Positions 20,278 through 28,960 of a stretch of 64,000 bases of DNA are shown in pieces. The stretch lies in the NCBI GenBank assembly GCA_903826575.1, contig CAIKEU010000081.1, positions 1-64,000 of the forward strand. Reading direction: 5' to 3'. This DNA comes from an uncultured bacterium. Its GTDB lineage: Bacteria > Actinomycetota > Actinomycetes > S36-B12 > CAIYMF01. Position numbers and translations under genes: made by a program. The notes under the pieces are model-generated. The model made no database searches and was not told the origin of the DNA. It was given only the letters and a program-made list of their open reading frames with translations. How positions within the stretch are numbered: position 1 is the stretch's first letter; each line of letters starts with the position of its first letter.

Positions 20278-20769
20278 TTACCGGTAGTTAACGAACTGAA
20301 CCGCGAAGTCTAAGTCGGCCCCGCGCACGAGATTCTGTACTTCCTGTAGATCGTCACGACTCTTTGACGTGACCCGCAATTCCTCGCCCATAACCTGCGA
20401 CTTAACGGATTTGGGTCCTTCGTCCCGGATGATCTTGCCGAGCTTTTTAGCCTGCTCCTGGCTGATACCGGCGGCGAAAGTGCAGGAAATCTTGTACTCC
20501 TTGCCCGACGCGCGCGGATCGCTGGCGGTCAATGATTTCAAAGAAATCTGACGCTTCACCAGCTTGTCCCGAAAGACCTCAAGAGCAGCGGCCACTCGTT
20601 CCTCGGTGGAGGCAGTCAACTCGACAGCGAGCTCACCCTTCCACTCGATGGTGGCGTCAGTGCCCTTGAAATCGAACCGCTGCACCAGTTCTTTTGCGGT
20701 CTGGTTCAACGCATTATCAAGTTCTTGACGATCTACCTTGCTGACGATGTCGAAACTGCTATCTGCCAC
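20278..20769 (-). CDS. yajQ: YajQ family nucleotide-binding protein
   Basis: 163 aa, the normal size. Family landmarks: [19 protein letters not shown] at the N-terminus, [13 protein letters not shown], the central [20 protein letters not shown], and the C-terminal [15 protein letters not shown]. YajQ has two tandem RRM-like folds; homologues bind cyclic di-GMP in Xanthomonas and other nucleotides or RNA elsewhere, so ligand here is open. GTG start at 20769 with AAGGAG eight bases upstream. Twelve bases separate it tail-to-tail from the NuoI-like gene. Confidence 0.93.
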   Translation of the reverse strand: MADSSFDIVSKVDRQELDNALNQTAKELVQRFDFKGTDATIEWKGELAVELTASTEERVAAALEVFRDKLVKRQISLKSLTASDPRASGKEYKISCTFAAGISQEQAKKLGKIIRDEGPKSVKSQVMGEELRVTSKSRDDLQEVQNLVRGADLDFAVQFVNYR

Positions 20770-20949
20770 GAGTGGAACTCCTTAGCTACCGTGCTTTGAC
20801 GTACGAACTGGGTAATCGGGGCCGTGCGTGGCCGCGGAACTTCGGAATAGATCATCGCCGATTCTGCCCAACAAAGTGCAAACTTCGACTCTGGATTTCA
20901 TCCACAGTGTTCTACCTTGTATCCTTCACGGGCTGCATTAGTGCAGCAT

Positions 20950-21030
20950 GGCGGGTTGCCCGAGCGGCCAATGGGAGCGGACTGTAAATCCGTCGCGAAA
21001 GCTTCCCAGGTTCGAATCCTGGACCCGCCA
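20950..21030 (+). tRNA. tRNA-Tyr (GTA)
   Basis: Acceptor GGCGGGT pairs with ACCCGCC (21023-21029). The anticodon loop reads CTGTAAA with anticodon GTA. A long variable arm (class II) precedes the T arm CCAGG-TTCGAAT-CCTGG. CCA is not encoded. Confidence 0.95.
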
Positions 21031-21034
21031 CGTC

Positions 21035-21063
21035 AAGGGACTCGGCTGAGGCCGGGTCCCTTT
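21035..21063 (+). terminator. Intrinsic terminator after tRNA-Tyr
   Basis: Stem AAGGGAC / GTCCCTT extended by CGGC / GCCG around the loop TGAG, followed by a short T run. It sits between tRNA-Tyr and the convergent dehydrogenase gene and could serve both. Confidence 0.7.
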
Positions 21064-21081
21064 GCCGTTTGTGGACCCTAG

Positions 21082-22056
21082 TCAGGGAGCAGACGTGCCG
21101 GCCTCGACCGCCTTCTGGAATGTCATGCCGATAAGTGACTCGCTCGCAGTCCATAGTGCTCGGGCCATCTGGGCGTCCCTACCGGCTGAATTTGGCGACA
21201 CAACCGTCGGGTACCCCCGCTGCTCCAAAAAGCCGTCAGGGCCAACAAAGGAGCCTGCAGGAACGCCAGGTTCGGTGGCCGCGTACAGAGTCGGCAGGGC
21301 GCCCATAGGTGCGGGCTGGGCAAGCTTGTCATTGGCCCACGCCATCATCGACTGACCGCGCTTATCGCCGCGCATGGCCGGTCCCACGGCTTGCAGGTTG
21401 GTGTCGGCGTAGCCCGGGTGCGCTGAATAGGCGTTAACGGGCGCGCGCATGTCGTCCAACCGGCGCTGCAACTCGAGGGTGAAAAGTAGATTCGCGAGTT
21501 TGCTCTGCCCGTAGGCACGCCATGGGGAGTAAGAACGAACGCCCATCAGGTCGTCGAGGTTGATCTTGCCGAGGCGATGGGCACCGCTGGATACGGTGAC
21601 GATGCGCGTGTTGGTGCGGGCACGACCGGTCGCCAACAGGTTGGGCAGCAGGCCGAACGTCAGCGCCATGTGCCCCAGGTGATTCGTACCGAGTTGGCGC
21701 TCGAAGCCATCCACCGTGAGTTGCCGCGGGATCGCCATGATTCCGGCATTGTTGATCAACACGTCGAGTTCGGTGCCTTCTAACTGGGCCACCAGCGCGC
21801 GAACTGACGCCAGATCAGCCAAGTCGAGGTGAACAACCGAGATTTCAACGGCCGTCCCGATCTCGGCCAGGATGTCTTCGCGAGCCTTCTCTCCACGCTG
21901 TACGTCGCGTACTGCCATGAGAACCGTTGCCCCATGACGAGCGAGCTCGCGTGCGGTGACGTAGCCGAGCCCGGAGTTTGCCCCGGTAACCACGGTTCGC
22001 TTGCCTGACTGGTCGGACATACTGTCCGCTGTCCATTTCGCCTGTGTTGAAGCCAT
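21082..22056 (-). CDS. Short-chain dehydrogenase/reductase (retinol dehydrogenase / protochlorophyllide reductase-like)
   Basis: 324 aa from ATG 22056. Cofactor motif TGANSGLG, then LDLADLASVRAL, the NNAG motif (INNAGIMA) and the catalytic set: serine in VTVSSGAH and YxxxK in YGQSKLANLLF. Together with the N-terminal KWTADSMSDQSGK these identify the long SDR branch annotated as oxidoreductase or retinol dehydrogenase-like; NADP preference and substrate cannot be told. The start was chosen because family members carry a comparable KWT..DQSG leader; in-frame ATGs at 22113 and 22020 are alternatives. It lies alone on the minus strand between two tRNA loci, with no functional neighbours. Confidence 0.85.
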   Translation of the reverse strand: MASTQAKWTADSMSDQSGKRTVVTGANSGLGYVTARELARHGATVLMAVRDVQRGEKAREDILAEIGTAVEISVVHLDLADLASVRALVAQLEGTELDVLINNAGIMAIPRQLTVDGFERQLGTNHLGHMALTFGLLPNLLATGRARTNTRIVTVSSGAHRLGKINLDDLMGVRSYSPWRAYGQSKLANLLFTLELQRRLDDMRAPVNAYSAHPGYADTNLQAVGPAMRGDKRGQSMMAWANDKLAQPAPMGALPTLYAATEPGVPAGSFVGPDGFLEQRGYPTVVSPNSAGRDAQMARALWTASESLIGMTFQKAVEAGTSAP

Positions 22057-22127
22057 ACCCGTAGTCTGCGGGACGGTAGATCGATACGCCCGTTCAGGGG
22101 TGTCCGGCGGCAAAGCGGGATCTCGTT

Positions 22128-22157
22128 TTGGTGGAACGTCCCGTTACCGGGTACCCT
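22128..22157 (+). promoter_or_regulatory. Candidate promoter of tRNA-Thr / tRNA-Met / rpmG
   Basis: TTGGTG (22128-22133), 18-base spacer, TACCCT (22152-22157). Transcription would begin a few bases before the tRNA-Thr 5' end at 22171. Confidence 0.5.
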
Positions 22158-22170
22158 TCTAAGGCTTCAG

Positions 22171-22243
22171 GCCCCCATAGCTCAGTCGGCAGAGCGTCTC
22201 CATGGTAAGGAGAAGGTCTACGGTTCGATTCCGTATGGGGGCT
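22171..22243 (+). tRNA. tRNA-Thr (GGT)
   Basis: Acceptor GCCCCCA pairs with TGGGGGC. Anticodon stem TCTCC / GGAGA encloses loop ATGGTAA with anticodon GGT. T arm TACGG-TTCGATT-CCGTA. Confidence 0.96.
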
Positions 22244-22280
22244 CGCAATACCGGCACTTCTTCGGAGGTTCCGGACCCTC

Positions 22281-22354
22281 GGCGGGGTAGCTCAGCCTGG
22301 TAGAGCAAGCGGCTCATAATCGCTGTGTCGCCGGTTCAAGTCCGGCCTCCGCTA
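22281..22354 (+). tRNA. tRNA-Met (CAT)
   Basis: Anticodon loop CTCATAA, anticodon CAT; T arm GCCGG-TTCAAGT-CCGGC; acceptor GGCGGGG pairs with CTCCGCT, including two G-U pairs. The fully paired first acceptor position argues for an elongator rather than initiator tRNA. It directly precedes rpmG, as in many actinobacteria. Confidence 0.93.
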
Positions 22355-22437
22355 CAGGTACGACCAGCACGACCTAAGAGCACGATCGGCACGACCAGAC
22401 CGTTAATGCACGACCCGCAACGAAGAAAGGCACTCCC

Positions 22438-22602
22438 GTGGCCAAGAGCGACGTCCGCCCCAAGATCACCCTGGCGTGCCAGGAGTGCAAAGAGCGCAAC
22501 TACATCACCAAGAAGAACCGTCGTAACGACCCAGATCGTCTTGAGATGAATAAGCACTGCCCGCGCTGTAACTCGCACACTGTGCACAAGGAAACCCGCT
22601 AA
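22438..22602 (+). CDS. rpmG: 50S ribosomal protein L33, zinc form
   Basis: 54 aa. Starts at GTG 22438 with GAAAGG upstream ([14 protein letters not shown]) and ends HTVHKETR. Two CxxC pairs (C14/C17 and C41/C44) make it the zinc-binding form; many actinobacteria carry an additional cysteine-free copy elsewhere. A terminator follows at 22624-22650. Confidence 0.96.
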   Translation: MAKSDVRPKITLACQECKERNYITKKNRRNDPDRLEMNKHCPRCNSHTVHKETR

Positions 22603-22621
22603 GGGTTGAAGTATTTGCTCA

Positions 22622-22650
22622 TGCGGCCGTCCCAGTGGGGCGGCCGTTTT
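22622..22650 (+). terminator. Intrinsic terminator after rpmG
   Basis: Ten-base-pair GC-rich stem CGGCCGTCCC / GGGGCGGCCG (one T-G pair) with a short AGT loop, followed by TTTT. Confidence 0.85.
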
Positions 22651-22757
22651 GCATTGTGGGGGTAGATGTTCACGTAAAGGCCCTTCTGCACTAGCGTCAG
22701 GGCAGCGGTCAGTTTCCACTGGCGGGTCGATGGATCTACACACAAAAAGGGGCAGCG

Positions 22758-23567
22758 ATGTCAGCTCTCAATGATCGAGTGGCAATTGTCACCGGGGCTG
22801 GTCGAGGAATCGGCCGTGCGACGGCATTGCGCTTAGCCCGTGACGGGGCCGCTGTCGTCGTCAACGATATCGACGGTGATCCGGCGGCTGAAACAGTTGA
22901 GCTGATCACTGCGGCTGGCGGCCGGGCCAGCGCGATGATTGCGAACACCGTCGAGCTCGAGCAGGCCCACGCACTTGTACGTCACGCCGCCGATAAGTTC
23001 GGCAAGGTCGACATCCTCATCAACAACGCGGGCACCACGCGCGACAAAATGTTCCACGGTGTGACAGATGAGCTCTTCGATTTCGTGATGGATGCAAATC
23101 TGCGCACGGCCTATCACACGACGTTGGCTGCCATGCCGTACATGCGCGAAGTGGCCAAGGCGGAAATCGCTCAAACCGGTCAGCCGAAGTACAACCGAAA
23201 GATAGTCTTCACTTCGTCAGTTGCCGCGCTCATGGGCAATCCGGGTCAGTTCAATTACACGGCGGCCAAGGGTGGACTGATCGCCGTCACCAAGACCCTC
23301 GCGCGCGAACTTGGTCCGTTCGGAATCAACGTCAATGCGGTGGCTCCTGGCTTCATCGAAACTCGGTTGACGCAGGCAAAGGCTGAGGGTGACACGTACG
23401 GAATTCCAGAGCAGTTGCGTCAGCAATCGCTGTCGCTGATCGCGCTGGGGCGGCTTGGGGAGCCCGAGGACATCGCGAAGGTGCACGCATTCTTGGCCTC
23501 CAGCGATTCCGATTACGTTTCCGGAGTTACGATCCCCGTCACTGGCGGCCAGATTGGCGGGATGTAG
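22758..23567 (+). CDS. FabG-like short-chain dehydrogenase (3-oxoacyl reductase family)
   Basis: 269 aa classical SDR. TGAGRGIG binds NAD(P); NNAG and the catalytic serine (VFTSSVAAL) with YTAAK complete the active site; PGFIETRL follows. An insertion around TGQPKYNRK is longer than in housekeeping FabG (about 245 aa) and resembles reductases acting on acyl-CoA or hydroxyacyl substrates. Ribosome site AAGGGG before ATG 22758. It forms a tight cluster with two hot-dog dehydratases, together giving 3-ketoacyl reduction and 3-hydroxyacyl dehydration. ACP or CoA preference is not visible. Confidence 0.85.
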   Translation: MSALNDRVAIVTGAGRGIGRATALRLARDGAAVVVNDIDGDPAAETVELITAAGGRASAMIANTVELEQAHALVRHAADKFGKVDILINNAGTTRDKMFHGVTDELFDFVMDANLRTAYHTTLAAMPYMREVAKAEIAQTGQPKYNRKIVFTSSVAALMGNPGQFNYTAAKGGLIAVTKTLARELGPFGINVNAVAPGFIETRLTQAKAEGDTYGIPEQLRQQSLSLIALGRLGEPEDIAKVHAFLASSDSDYVSGVTIPVTGGQIGGM

Positions 23568-23570
23568 TCG

Positions 23571-24026
23571 ATGGCAATCAACCTTGAGCTTGTTGGAAAG
23601 TCATATCCACCCGCGCCCGCTTATGAAGTTGGTCGCGAGAAGATCCGAGAGTTTGCCACCGCGATCGGGGACGACAACCCCGCCTATCACGATTCGGCAG
23701 CTGCCCAGGCTCTTGGCCATCGCGATGTCATCGCCCCTGCGACATTCGCCGTCATCGTGTCATTCTTGGCAGCTTCAGCTGTCGTGAACGATCCCGACCT
23801 TGGCCTCGATTACAGCCGTGTGGTGCACGGTGAACAGCGCTTTTCTTACAGTCGGCCAATCACCGCAGGGGATCGGCTGGTCGCTACCGCAACGATCGAG
23901 AATCTACGCATCGCGGCGGGCAACGACATGGTGACAACGCGCACGGACATCACAACGATCGATGGCGAGCATGTGGTCACCGCAACGGCGGTCATTGTTT
24001 CGCGCGCGGCAGGAGATGACGCATGA
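23571..24026 (+). CDS. HadA-type MaoC/FAS1-like (3R)-hydroxyacyl dehydratase subunit
   Basis: 151 aa single hot-dog fold of the UPF0336/HadA group. It has the N-terminal KSYPPAPAYEVGREKIREFA and GDDNPAYHD, but not the canonical catalytic Asp/His pair of MaoC hydratases; in mycobacteria HadA is the substrate-binding partner of catalytic HadB. It overlaps the next gene by four bases, as expected for a heterodimer. Confidence 0.87.
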   Translation: MAINLELVGKSYPPAPAYEVGREKIREFATAIGDDNPAYHDSAAAQALGHRDVIAPATFAVIVSFLAASAVVNDPDLGLDYSRVVHGEQRFSYSRPITAGDRLVATATIENLRIAAGNDMVTTRTDITTIDGEHVVTATAVIVSRAAGDDA

Positions 24027-24451
24027 GCTCTGTAATTGCTTGGTCTGAGGTTGAGGTCGGTACGGAACTTCCATCATTGAACGTGCCCGTTCAGCGGGCC
24101 ACCTTGGTTCGCTATGCAGGTGCGTCGGGCGATTTCAATCCAATCCACTGGAATCAGGATTTCGCCGTAGAGGTAGGGCTGCCTGACGTGATCGCTCATG
24201 GCATGTTCACGATGGCTAGTGCGACGCGACTGGTGACGAACTGGGTTGGTGATCCGGGCGCGCTCGTCGATTGTGGAGTTCGCTTCACTCGACCCGTTGT
24301 CGTTCCCAACGATGGGGTTGGTGCGCTCATTGAAATCAGCGGAGTTGTTGGCGCGAAAAATGAAGACGGCTCCGTGCGGGTTGACATCACCGCCAAGTGC
24401 GAAGGGGTGACGGTTCTGGCCAAGGCGACGGCGCTCGTTCGTCTGGCCTAG
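24023..24451 (+). CDS. HadB-type MaoC (3R)-hydroxyacyl dehydratase, catalytic subunit
   Basis: 142 aa hot-dog protein. The hydratase-2 motif is intact, with catalytic Asp and His in GDFNPIHWN, followed by GLPDVIAHGMFTMA. It probably dehydrates 3-hydroxyacyl-ACP or -CoA with the preceding HadA-like subunit. In mycobacteria a third gene, hadC, normally follows; here murB comes next, so this organism has one HadAB pair at this locus. Confidence 0.9.
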   Translation: MSSVIAWSEVEVGTELPSLNVPVQRATLVRYAGASGDFNPIHWNQDFAVEVGLPDVIAHGMFTMASATRLVTNWVGDPGALVDCGVRFTRPVVVPNDGVGALIEISGVVGAKNEDGSVRVDITAKCEGVTVLAKATALVRLA

Positions 24452-24470
24452 GCCGTCGTAGGCTCGTCGC

Positions 24471-25499
24471 GTGACCCTTGCCCTTGCGGACTACACGACC
24501 CTTGGTGTTGGTGGCCCTGCGCGCCGTGTCGTCGTTACCCAGGACGAGCATGAGTTGGTCACAACGATTGCCGACTGCGATCGCCGTGGCGAACCTGTTT
24601 TGATCATCGGTGGTGGCAGCAACCTCGTGATCGCCGACGCAGGTTTTGACGGCACCGTGGTGCTGGTGCGAACGCAAGGCATCGAAAGTCAGGCCGATAC
24701 ATGCGGTGGCGCCTGGGTAACGGCCGCGGCAGGCGAGCCGTGGGACGATTTCGTAGCGCATGCGGTGACGTCTGAGTTGTCCGGTGTTGAGGGGCTGTCT
24801 GGAATTCCGGGATGTGTTGGCGCCACCCCCATCCAAAATGTTGGTGCTTATGGTCAACAGGTTGCTGATGTTGTCGCGCGAGTACGCACGTGGGATCGGG
24901 TTGACGGGGTGCAGCGAACACTTGCCGCGGCGGAGTGTGGGTTTGGCTATCGCACGAGTCTTTTCCGCGAGGATCTTTCGCGATACGTGATTCTCGACGT
25001 GACGATGCAGTTGGCGCTTTCGCCAACGTCCACCCCCATCGAGTATGTGGATCTGCTGCGGCAACTGGGAGCGGAACCAGGCTCCCGTCGTCCGCTGGCT
25101 GACGTCAGGGCCGCGGTCCTTGCGGTGCGACGAACCAAGGGCATGGTTCTTGACCCGACCGATCCCGATACTCGCAGCACCGGCTCATTCTTCACCAACC
25201 CCATCCTCACCGATGGCCAGGCGGATCGACTGCTGCCGGCCACGGCTCCGCGCTATCCGGCCGGTGCGGGTCAGGTAAAGACCAGCGCTGCGTGGCTGAT
25301 CGAGCATGCAGGATTTGATCGCGGGTACGGCAATGAGCGTTCCGCAATCTCGTCCAAGCACACGCTGGCCCTCACTAATCGGGGCCACGCCAGCGCCAAC
25401 GATGTTCTAGACCTAGCTCGCGAAATTCGGGCGCAGGTCCTTGCTCAGTTCGAGATCACTTTGGAAGTCGAACCGATCATGGTGAACTGCGCCCTTTAA
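24471..25499 (+). CDS. murB: UDP-N-acetylenolpyruvoylglucosamine reductase
   Basis: 342 aa FAD enzyme of peptidoglycan precursor synthesis that reduces UDP-GlcNAc-enolpyruvate to UDP-MurNAc with NADPH. FAD-binding motif VLIIGGGSNLVIAD lies at about 44-57, SGVEGLSGIPGCVGATPIQN at about 103-122. The catalytic serine is in GSFFTNPI, and the closing glutamate is in EVEPIMV. The Tyr loop between them marks it as a type I enzyme. GTG start at 24471. Convergent with the aminotransferase. Confidence 0.96.
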   Translation: MTLALADYTTLGVGGPARRVVVTQDEHELVTTIADCDRRGEPVLIIGGGSNLVIADAGFDGTVVLVRTQGIESQADTCGGAWVTAAAGEPWDDFVAHAVTSELSGVEGLSGIPGCVGATPIQNVGAYGQQVADVVARVRTWDRVDGVQRTLAAAECGFGYRTSLFREDLSRYVILDVTMQLALSPTSTPIEYVDLLRQLGAEPGSRRPLADVRAAVLAVRRTKGMVLDPTDPDTRSTGSFFTNPILTDGQADRLLPATAPRYPAGAGQVKTSAAWLIEHAGFDRGYGNERSAISSKHTLALTNRGHASANDVLDLAREIRAQVLAQFEITLEVEPIMVNCAL

Positions 25500-25513
25500 C
25501 GTGCGACGCAGGC

Positions 25514-26719
25514 CTAGCCTTCGCCTAGCAGACGAGCGATGCGGGTGGCGCCTTCGACGATGTCATCGTCACCGAGGGCGTATGAGAGTCGCAGATATCC
25601 CTGTGTACCGAAAGCCTCACCAGGAACGACGGCTACCTCAGCCTCGTCCAGAATGATCGCGGACAACTCAGCAGACGATGTGACCTCGCGGCCTCGAATC
25701 GTTCTTCCGATCAGGCCCTTAACCGACGGGTATACGTAGAACGCACCTTCGGGCAGTGGGCAGGTCACTCCATCTACCGCGTTGAGAATCCCGGTAATGG
25801 TCTGTCGTCGGCGATCGAAAGCCGTCCGCATGGCTGCAACAGCGTCTAAGTCCCCAGAAACTGCGGCCAGAGCCGCAATCTGAGAGACGTTGGCCACATT
25901 CGAGGTGGAGTGTGATTGCAGATTGCCAGCGGCTTTGATCACATCGGCTGGGCCAATCATCCAGCCCACTCGCCAGCCAGTCATGGCGTACGTCTTTGCC
26001 ACACCGTTCACGATCACGCAGCGATCGGCAATCTCAGGAACAACTGCTGGCATGGATGTGAATGCCGCGTCGCCATAGACGAGATGTTCGTAGATTTCGT
26101 CTGTAACGACCCAGATGCCCTTATCCACGGCCCAGCGGCCAATTGCCTCAACCTCTGCGGGGGAGTAGACCGCACCTGTCGGGTTCGATGGTGAGACGAA
26201 TACTAGGAGTTTGGTCCGGGGCGTGTACGCGGCCTCAAGTTGCTCAATCGAGACGCGATAGCCCGTGGTTTCATCGGTAAGGATCTCGACAGGAGTTCCG
26301 CCGGCCAGACGAATCGATTCCGGATATGTCGTCCAGTACGGCGCAGGCAAGATTGCCTCGTCGCCAGGATCGAGAAGGGCCGCGAAGGTGTTGTAGAGCG
26401 CCTGCTTACCGCCATTTGTGATCAGCACGTTGCCAGCGGTGGTGGCGAAACCCGAATCGCGCAGCGTCTTGGCGGCGATGGCCTCTTTGAGCTCGGGCAA
26501 ACCACCAGCCGGGGTGTAGCGGTGCCACTTCGGGTCGCGGCAGGCGGCTACCGCGGCTTCCACGATGTAGTCGGGGGTGGGAAAGTCTGGTTCTCCCGCA
26601 CCGAAACCGATGACCGGCCGGCCGGCGGCCTTCAAAGCCTTGGCTTTGGCGTCGACGGCCAAGGTGGCAGATTCAGCAATGGATCCGATGCGGTTGGACA
26701 CTCGCGCGCGTTCAGTCAT
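25514..26719 (-). CDS. aspC: Pyridoxal-phosphate aspartate aminotransferase (class I)
   Basis: 401 aa from ATG 26719, which has AGGA eight bases upstream; a longer reading to 26818 has no supporting ribosome site and no family match in its leader. Class I fold: [13 protein letters not shown] at the N-terminus, [10 protein letters not shown], the DEIYEHLVY strand, and the PLP lysine in [15 protein letters not shown]; a conserved arginine follows in QGYLRLSYA. It belongs to the I-gamma group that transaminates aspartate and sometimes prephenate. The gene between murB and secE is conserved in actinobacterial gene order. Confidence 0.93.
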   Translation of the reverse strand: MTERARVSNRIGSIAESATLAVDAKAKALKAAGRPVIGFGAGEPDFPTPDYIVEAAVAACRDPKWHRYTPAGGLPELKEAIAAKTLRDSGFATTAGNVLITNGGKQALYNTFAALLDPGDEAILPAPYWTTYPESIRLAGGTPVEILTDETTGYRVSIEQLEAAYTPRTKLLVFVSPSNPTGAVYSPAEVEAIGRWAVDKGIWVVTDEIYEHLVYGDAAFTSMPAVVPEIADRCVIVNGVAKTYAMTGWRVGWMIGPADVIKAAGNLQSHSTSNVANVSQIAALAAVSGDLDAVAAMRTAFDRRRQTITGILNAVDGVTCPLPEGAFYVYPSVKGLIGRTIRGREVTSSAELSAIILDEAEVAVVPGEAFGTQGYLRLSYALGDDDIVEGATRIARLLGEG

Positions 26720-26782
26720 GTTCCTAGTCTCGCGCATCGGCACCGGACGGCGAGTTGTGGGGCTCGCTCGGGTGAACGCAGT

Positions 26783-26812
26783 TTGGGTCGGGGCCCACCT
26801 GTCCCCTACACT
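26783..26812 (+). promoter_or_regulatory. Candidate promoter of tRNA-Trp-secE-nusG
   Basis: TTGGGT (26783-26788), 18-base spacer, TACACT (26807-26812). Just downstream are a 14-bp palindrome (26822-26835) and an imperfect hairpin (26837-26871). Confidence 0.4.
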
Positions 26813-26821
26813 CGTCACCTA

Positions 26822-26871
26822 GGTGGACGTCCACCCTTGCGCGAGCATGCCCACAGGTGGTGCTCACGCAA
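26822..26871. promoter_or_regulatory. Palindrome plus hairpin between promoter and tRNA-Trp
   Basis: Perfect palindrome GGTGGACGTCCACC (26822-26835), then arms TTGCGCGAGC (26837-26846) and GCTCACGCAA (26862-26871), paired except for one mismatch. Could be a repressor site or a leader structure processed from the tRNA precursor. Confidence 0.4.
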
Positions 26872-26883
26872 GAGGCGTCCCGA

Positions 26884-26956
26884 AGGGTCGTAGCTCAATT
26901 GGTAGAGCACCGGTCTCCAACACCGACGGTTGGGGGTTCAAGTCCCTCCGGCCCTG
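26884..26956 (+). tRNA. tRNA-Trp (CCA)
   Basis: Acceptor AGGGTCG pairs with CGGCCCT (one T-G). Anticodon stem CCGGT / ACCGA (one mispair) around loop CTCCAAC, anticodon CCA. Its location directly before secE is classic. Confidence 0.95.
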
Positions 26957-27047
26957 CTCGACCCGGCGTACCAGCCGGTACGGATCGGTCAACCGACCGG
27001 TTCGAAGGTAGCGATGCGTGGGCATCGCACGACGTTAGCGAGGACGT

Positions 27048-27296
27048 GTGAGCGACGTAGTCGACACATCCGTTCCGGATCGCTCGAGCAATGGCGAGCG
27101 TCCGGGTCTTTTCGCGCGTATGGGTCTGTTCTATCGACAGGTCGTCGCAGAACTCCGCAAGGTGATCTGGCCGACCCGCAAGGAACTACTCACGTACACC
27201 ACCGTCGTCATCACCTTCGTCGCGGTCGTTGCGGCGATCGTTGCATTGCTGGACTTCGTTTTCGCGAAGGCCGTGCTTGCCATCTTCGGTAGTTAG
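27048..27296 (+). CDS. secE: Preprotein translocase subunit SecE
   Basis: 82 aa, single C-terminal transmembrane helix (about 50-75), preceded by the conserved amphipathic segment VVAELRKVIWPTRKELLTYT. It clamps SecY in the SecYEG channel. The first 25 residues are a polar actinobacterial extension. GTG 27048 lies right behind GAGGAC; ribosome-site spacing is short. A hairpin CCGCAC-GATT-GTGCGG (27316-27331) separates it from nusG. Confidence 0.95.
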   Translation: MSDVVDTSVPDRSSNGERPGLFARMGLFYRQVVAELRKVIWPTRKELLTYTTVVITFVAVVAAIVALLDFVFAKAVLAIFGS

Positions 27297-27384
27297 CGCC
27301 GCAACGTAGTACGAACCGCACGATTGTGCGGGCAAGGCCGAAATGAGTTCAACCACAGAAATTTGCTTAACCTCAAGGAGTTCC

Positions 27385-28293
27385 GTGTCCGAGACCAACG
27401 CGTCCGACGACCTGTCGGTCGATTCGGCATGGTCCGAATCGTCGGATTCAGCGCCAGCAGCAACCGAGTCCAGTGCGGCTCTGACGTTCACTGACTCAGC
27501 CAGTTTGGTTGACGAAGCCGTCTCGCTCGGCGCCTCCGACGAGGTGTCCTCGAACGAGGATGCAGCCGACGTCTCACCGGCCGCTGAGTCCGAGTCTGAC
27601 TCGGACAACAACGAAGCGGACGTCGAGGATGACGATGTACAGGCCGCGGACGATGTAGTCGTTGATGTGACCGATGCTGAAGCGATCGATGAGGATCTTG
27701 ACCCCGTCGAAGCCTTCAGGGAGCGGATGCGCACAGAGTTTGGTGACTGGTACGTGATCCATTCGTACGCGGGTTACGAAAACAAGGTCAAGACAAACCT
27801 CGAATCACGCATCTCCTCGCTCAACATGGAAGACGAGATCTACCAGGTTGAAGTTCCAATGGAGGAAGTCACCGAGATCAAGAACGGCCAGCGTAAGTTG
27901 GTGCGCCGCAACAAGTTTCCAGGTTATGTCCTTGTTCGAATGGATCTCACAGACGCCTCGTGGGGAACCGTTCGTCACACCCCAGGTGTGACTGGGTTCG
28001 TCGGTCATGGTCACCAGCCAGCGCCGCTGACCCTCGACGAGGTCGTCAACATCTTGGCGCCGGCTCCCGAAGCCAAGCCAGGCGCACCGGCAACCAGCGG
28101 TGGGTCAGCGCCCGTGGCAGTGGTGGACTTCTCTGTTGGAGACTCCGTTACCGTCATTGATGGTCCATTCGCCACCTTGCACGCAACGATTTCTGAGATC
28201 AACATTGACGGCCAGAAGGTCACCGGTTTGGTTGAGATCTTCGGCCGAGAGACTCCAGTCGAACTCGGCTTCAATCAGATCCAGAAGAACTAG
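27385..28293 (+). CDS. nusG: Transcription termination/antitermination protein NusG
   Basis: 302 aa. The NGN domain begins with [18 protein letters not shown] and includes [15 protein letters not shown]; the KOW domain covers [14 protein letters not shown] to the C-terminus. It binds RNA polymerase and couples it to Rho and ribosomes. Residues 1 to about 110 form a very acidic Ser/Asp/Glu/Ala extension, about as long as the NGN domain itself. Start chosen at GTG 27385 because AAGGAG lies four bases upstream; an in-frame ATG at 27343 would add 14 residues. Confidence 0.95.
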   Translation: MSETNASDDLSVDSAWSESSDSAPAATESSAALTFTDSASLVDEAVSLGASDEVSSNEDAADVSPAAESESDSDNNEADVEDDDVQAADDVVVDVTDAEAIDEDLDPVEAFRERMRTEFGDWYVIHSYAGYENKVKTNLESRISSLNMEDEIYQVEVPMEEVTEIKNGQRKLVRRNKFPGYVLVRMDLTDASWGTVRHTPGVTGFVGHGHQPAPLTLDEVVNILAPAPEAKPGAPATSGGSAPVAVVDFSVGDSVTVIDGPFATLHATISEINIDGQKVTGLVEIFGRETPVELGFNQIQKN

Positions 28294-28331
28294 CACCACT
28301 TGCATGAAGCGTTCTGACCGAACGTAGAGGT

Positions 28332-28360
28332 TTGCACCACTGCTCGATCCGTCATACTTT
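28332..28360 (+). promoter_or_regulatory. Candidate promoter of rplK-rplA
   Basis: TTGCAC (28332-28337), 17-base spacer, TACTTT (28355-28360), leaving a leader of about 65 bases before rplK. Confidence 0.5.
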
Positions 28361-28434
28361 CGACCGTACGACTAGGTGATAGGCACTCTGCCCAGAGGGT
28401 TTATCACGTCCAACAAGTGCTAGGAACAACACGA

Positions 28435-28866
28435 ATGCCTCCCAAGAAGAAGGTCACTGGCCTGATCAAGCTCCAGATCAGTGCCGGCGCTGCCAACCCT
28501 GCCCCGCCTGTCGGCCCGGCACTGGGTCAGCACGGCGTCAACATCATGGAGTTCTGCAAGGCCTACAACGCAGCCACTGAGGCGCAGCGTGGCCAGATCA
28601 TCCCCGTTGAGATCACTGTTTACGAGGATCGTTCTTTCGACTTCGTTCTCAAGACCCCACCGGCCGCACGCCTGATCCTCAAGTCAGCGGGGCTCGACAA
28701 GGGTGCAGCCAACCCGAAGACGACCAAGGTTGGGTCACTGACCAAGGCTCAGGTGCGCGAAATCGCCGAACTCAAGATGTCTGACTTGAACGCGAACGAT
28801 ATTGACATGGCTATGCGCATCATCGAGGGCACTGCCCGTTCGATGGGTGTCACCATCACCGCGTAA
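28435..28866 (+). CDS. rplK: 50S ribosomal protein L11
   Basis: 143 aa. Opens [15 protein letters not shown] and has the proline-rich [20 protein letters not shown], the thiostrepton/GTPase-centre region. ATG 28435 with AGGAA eight bases upstream; an ATG-less in-frame extension upstream is not supported. Confidence 0.98.
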   Translation: MPPKKKVTGLIKLQISAGAANPAPPVGPALGQHGVNIMEFCKAYNAATEAQRGQIIPVEITVYEDRSFDFVLKTPPAARLILKSAGLDKGAANPKTTKVGSLTKAQVREIAELKMSDLNANDIDMAMRIIEGTARSMGVTITA

Positions 28867-28960
28867 GACCGCACCAACATTTCGACAATTCAGCACGGCG
28901 TGGCAGGGCCAAGCGCGGTCCACATGACCACGACTCCTATCCGTTCCCTAAGGAGCAGTA

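Noticed and set aside
20950-22354. Integrated element at the tRNA-Tyr or tRNA-Thr genes
   Set aside because: No integrase, excisionase or repeated tRNA 3' end was found between the tRNAs.
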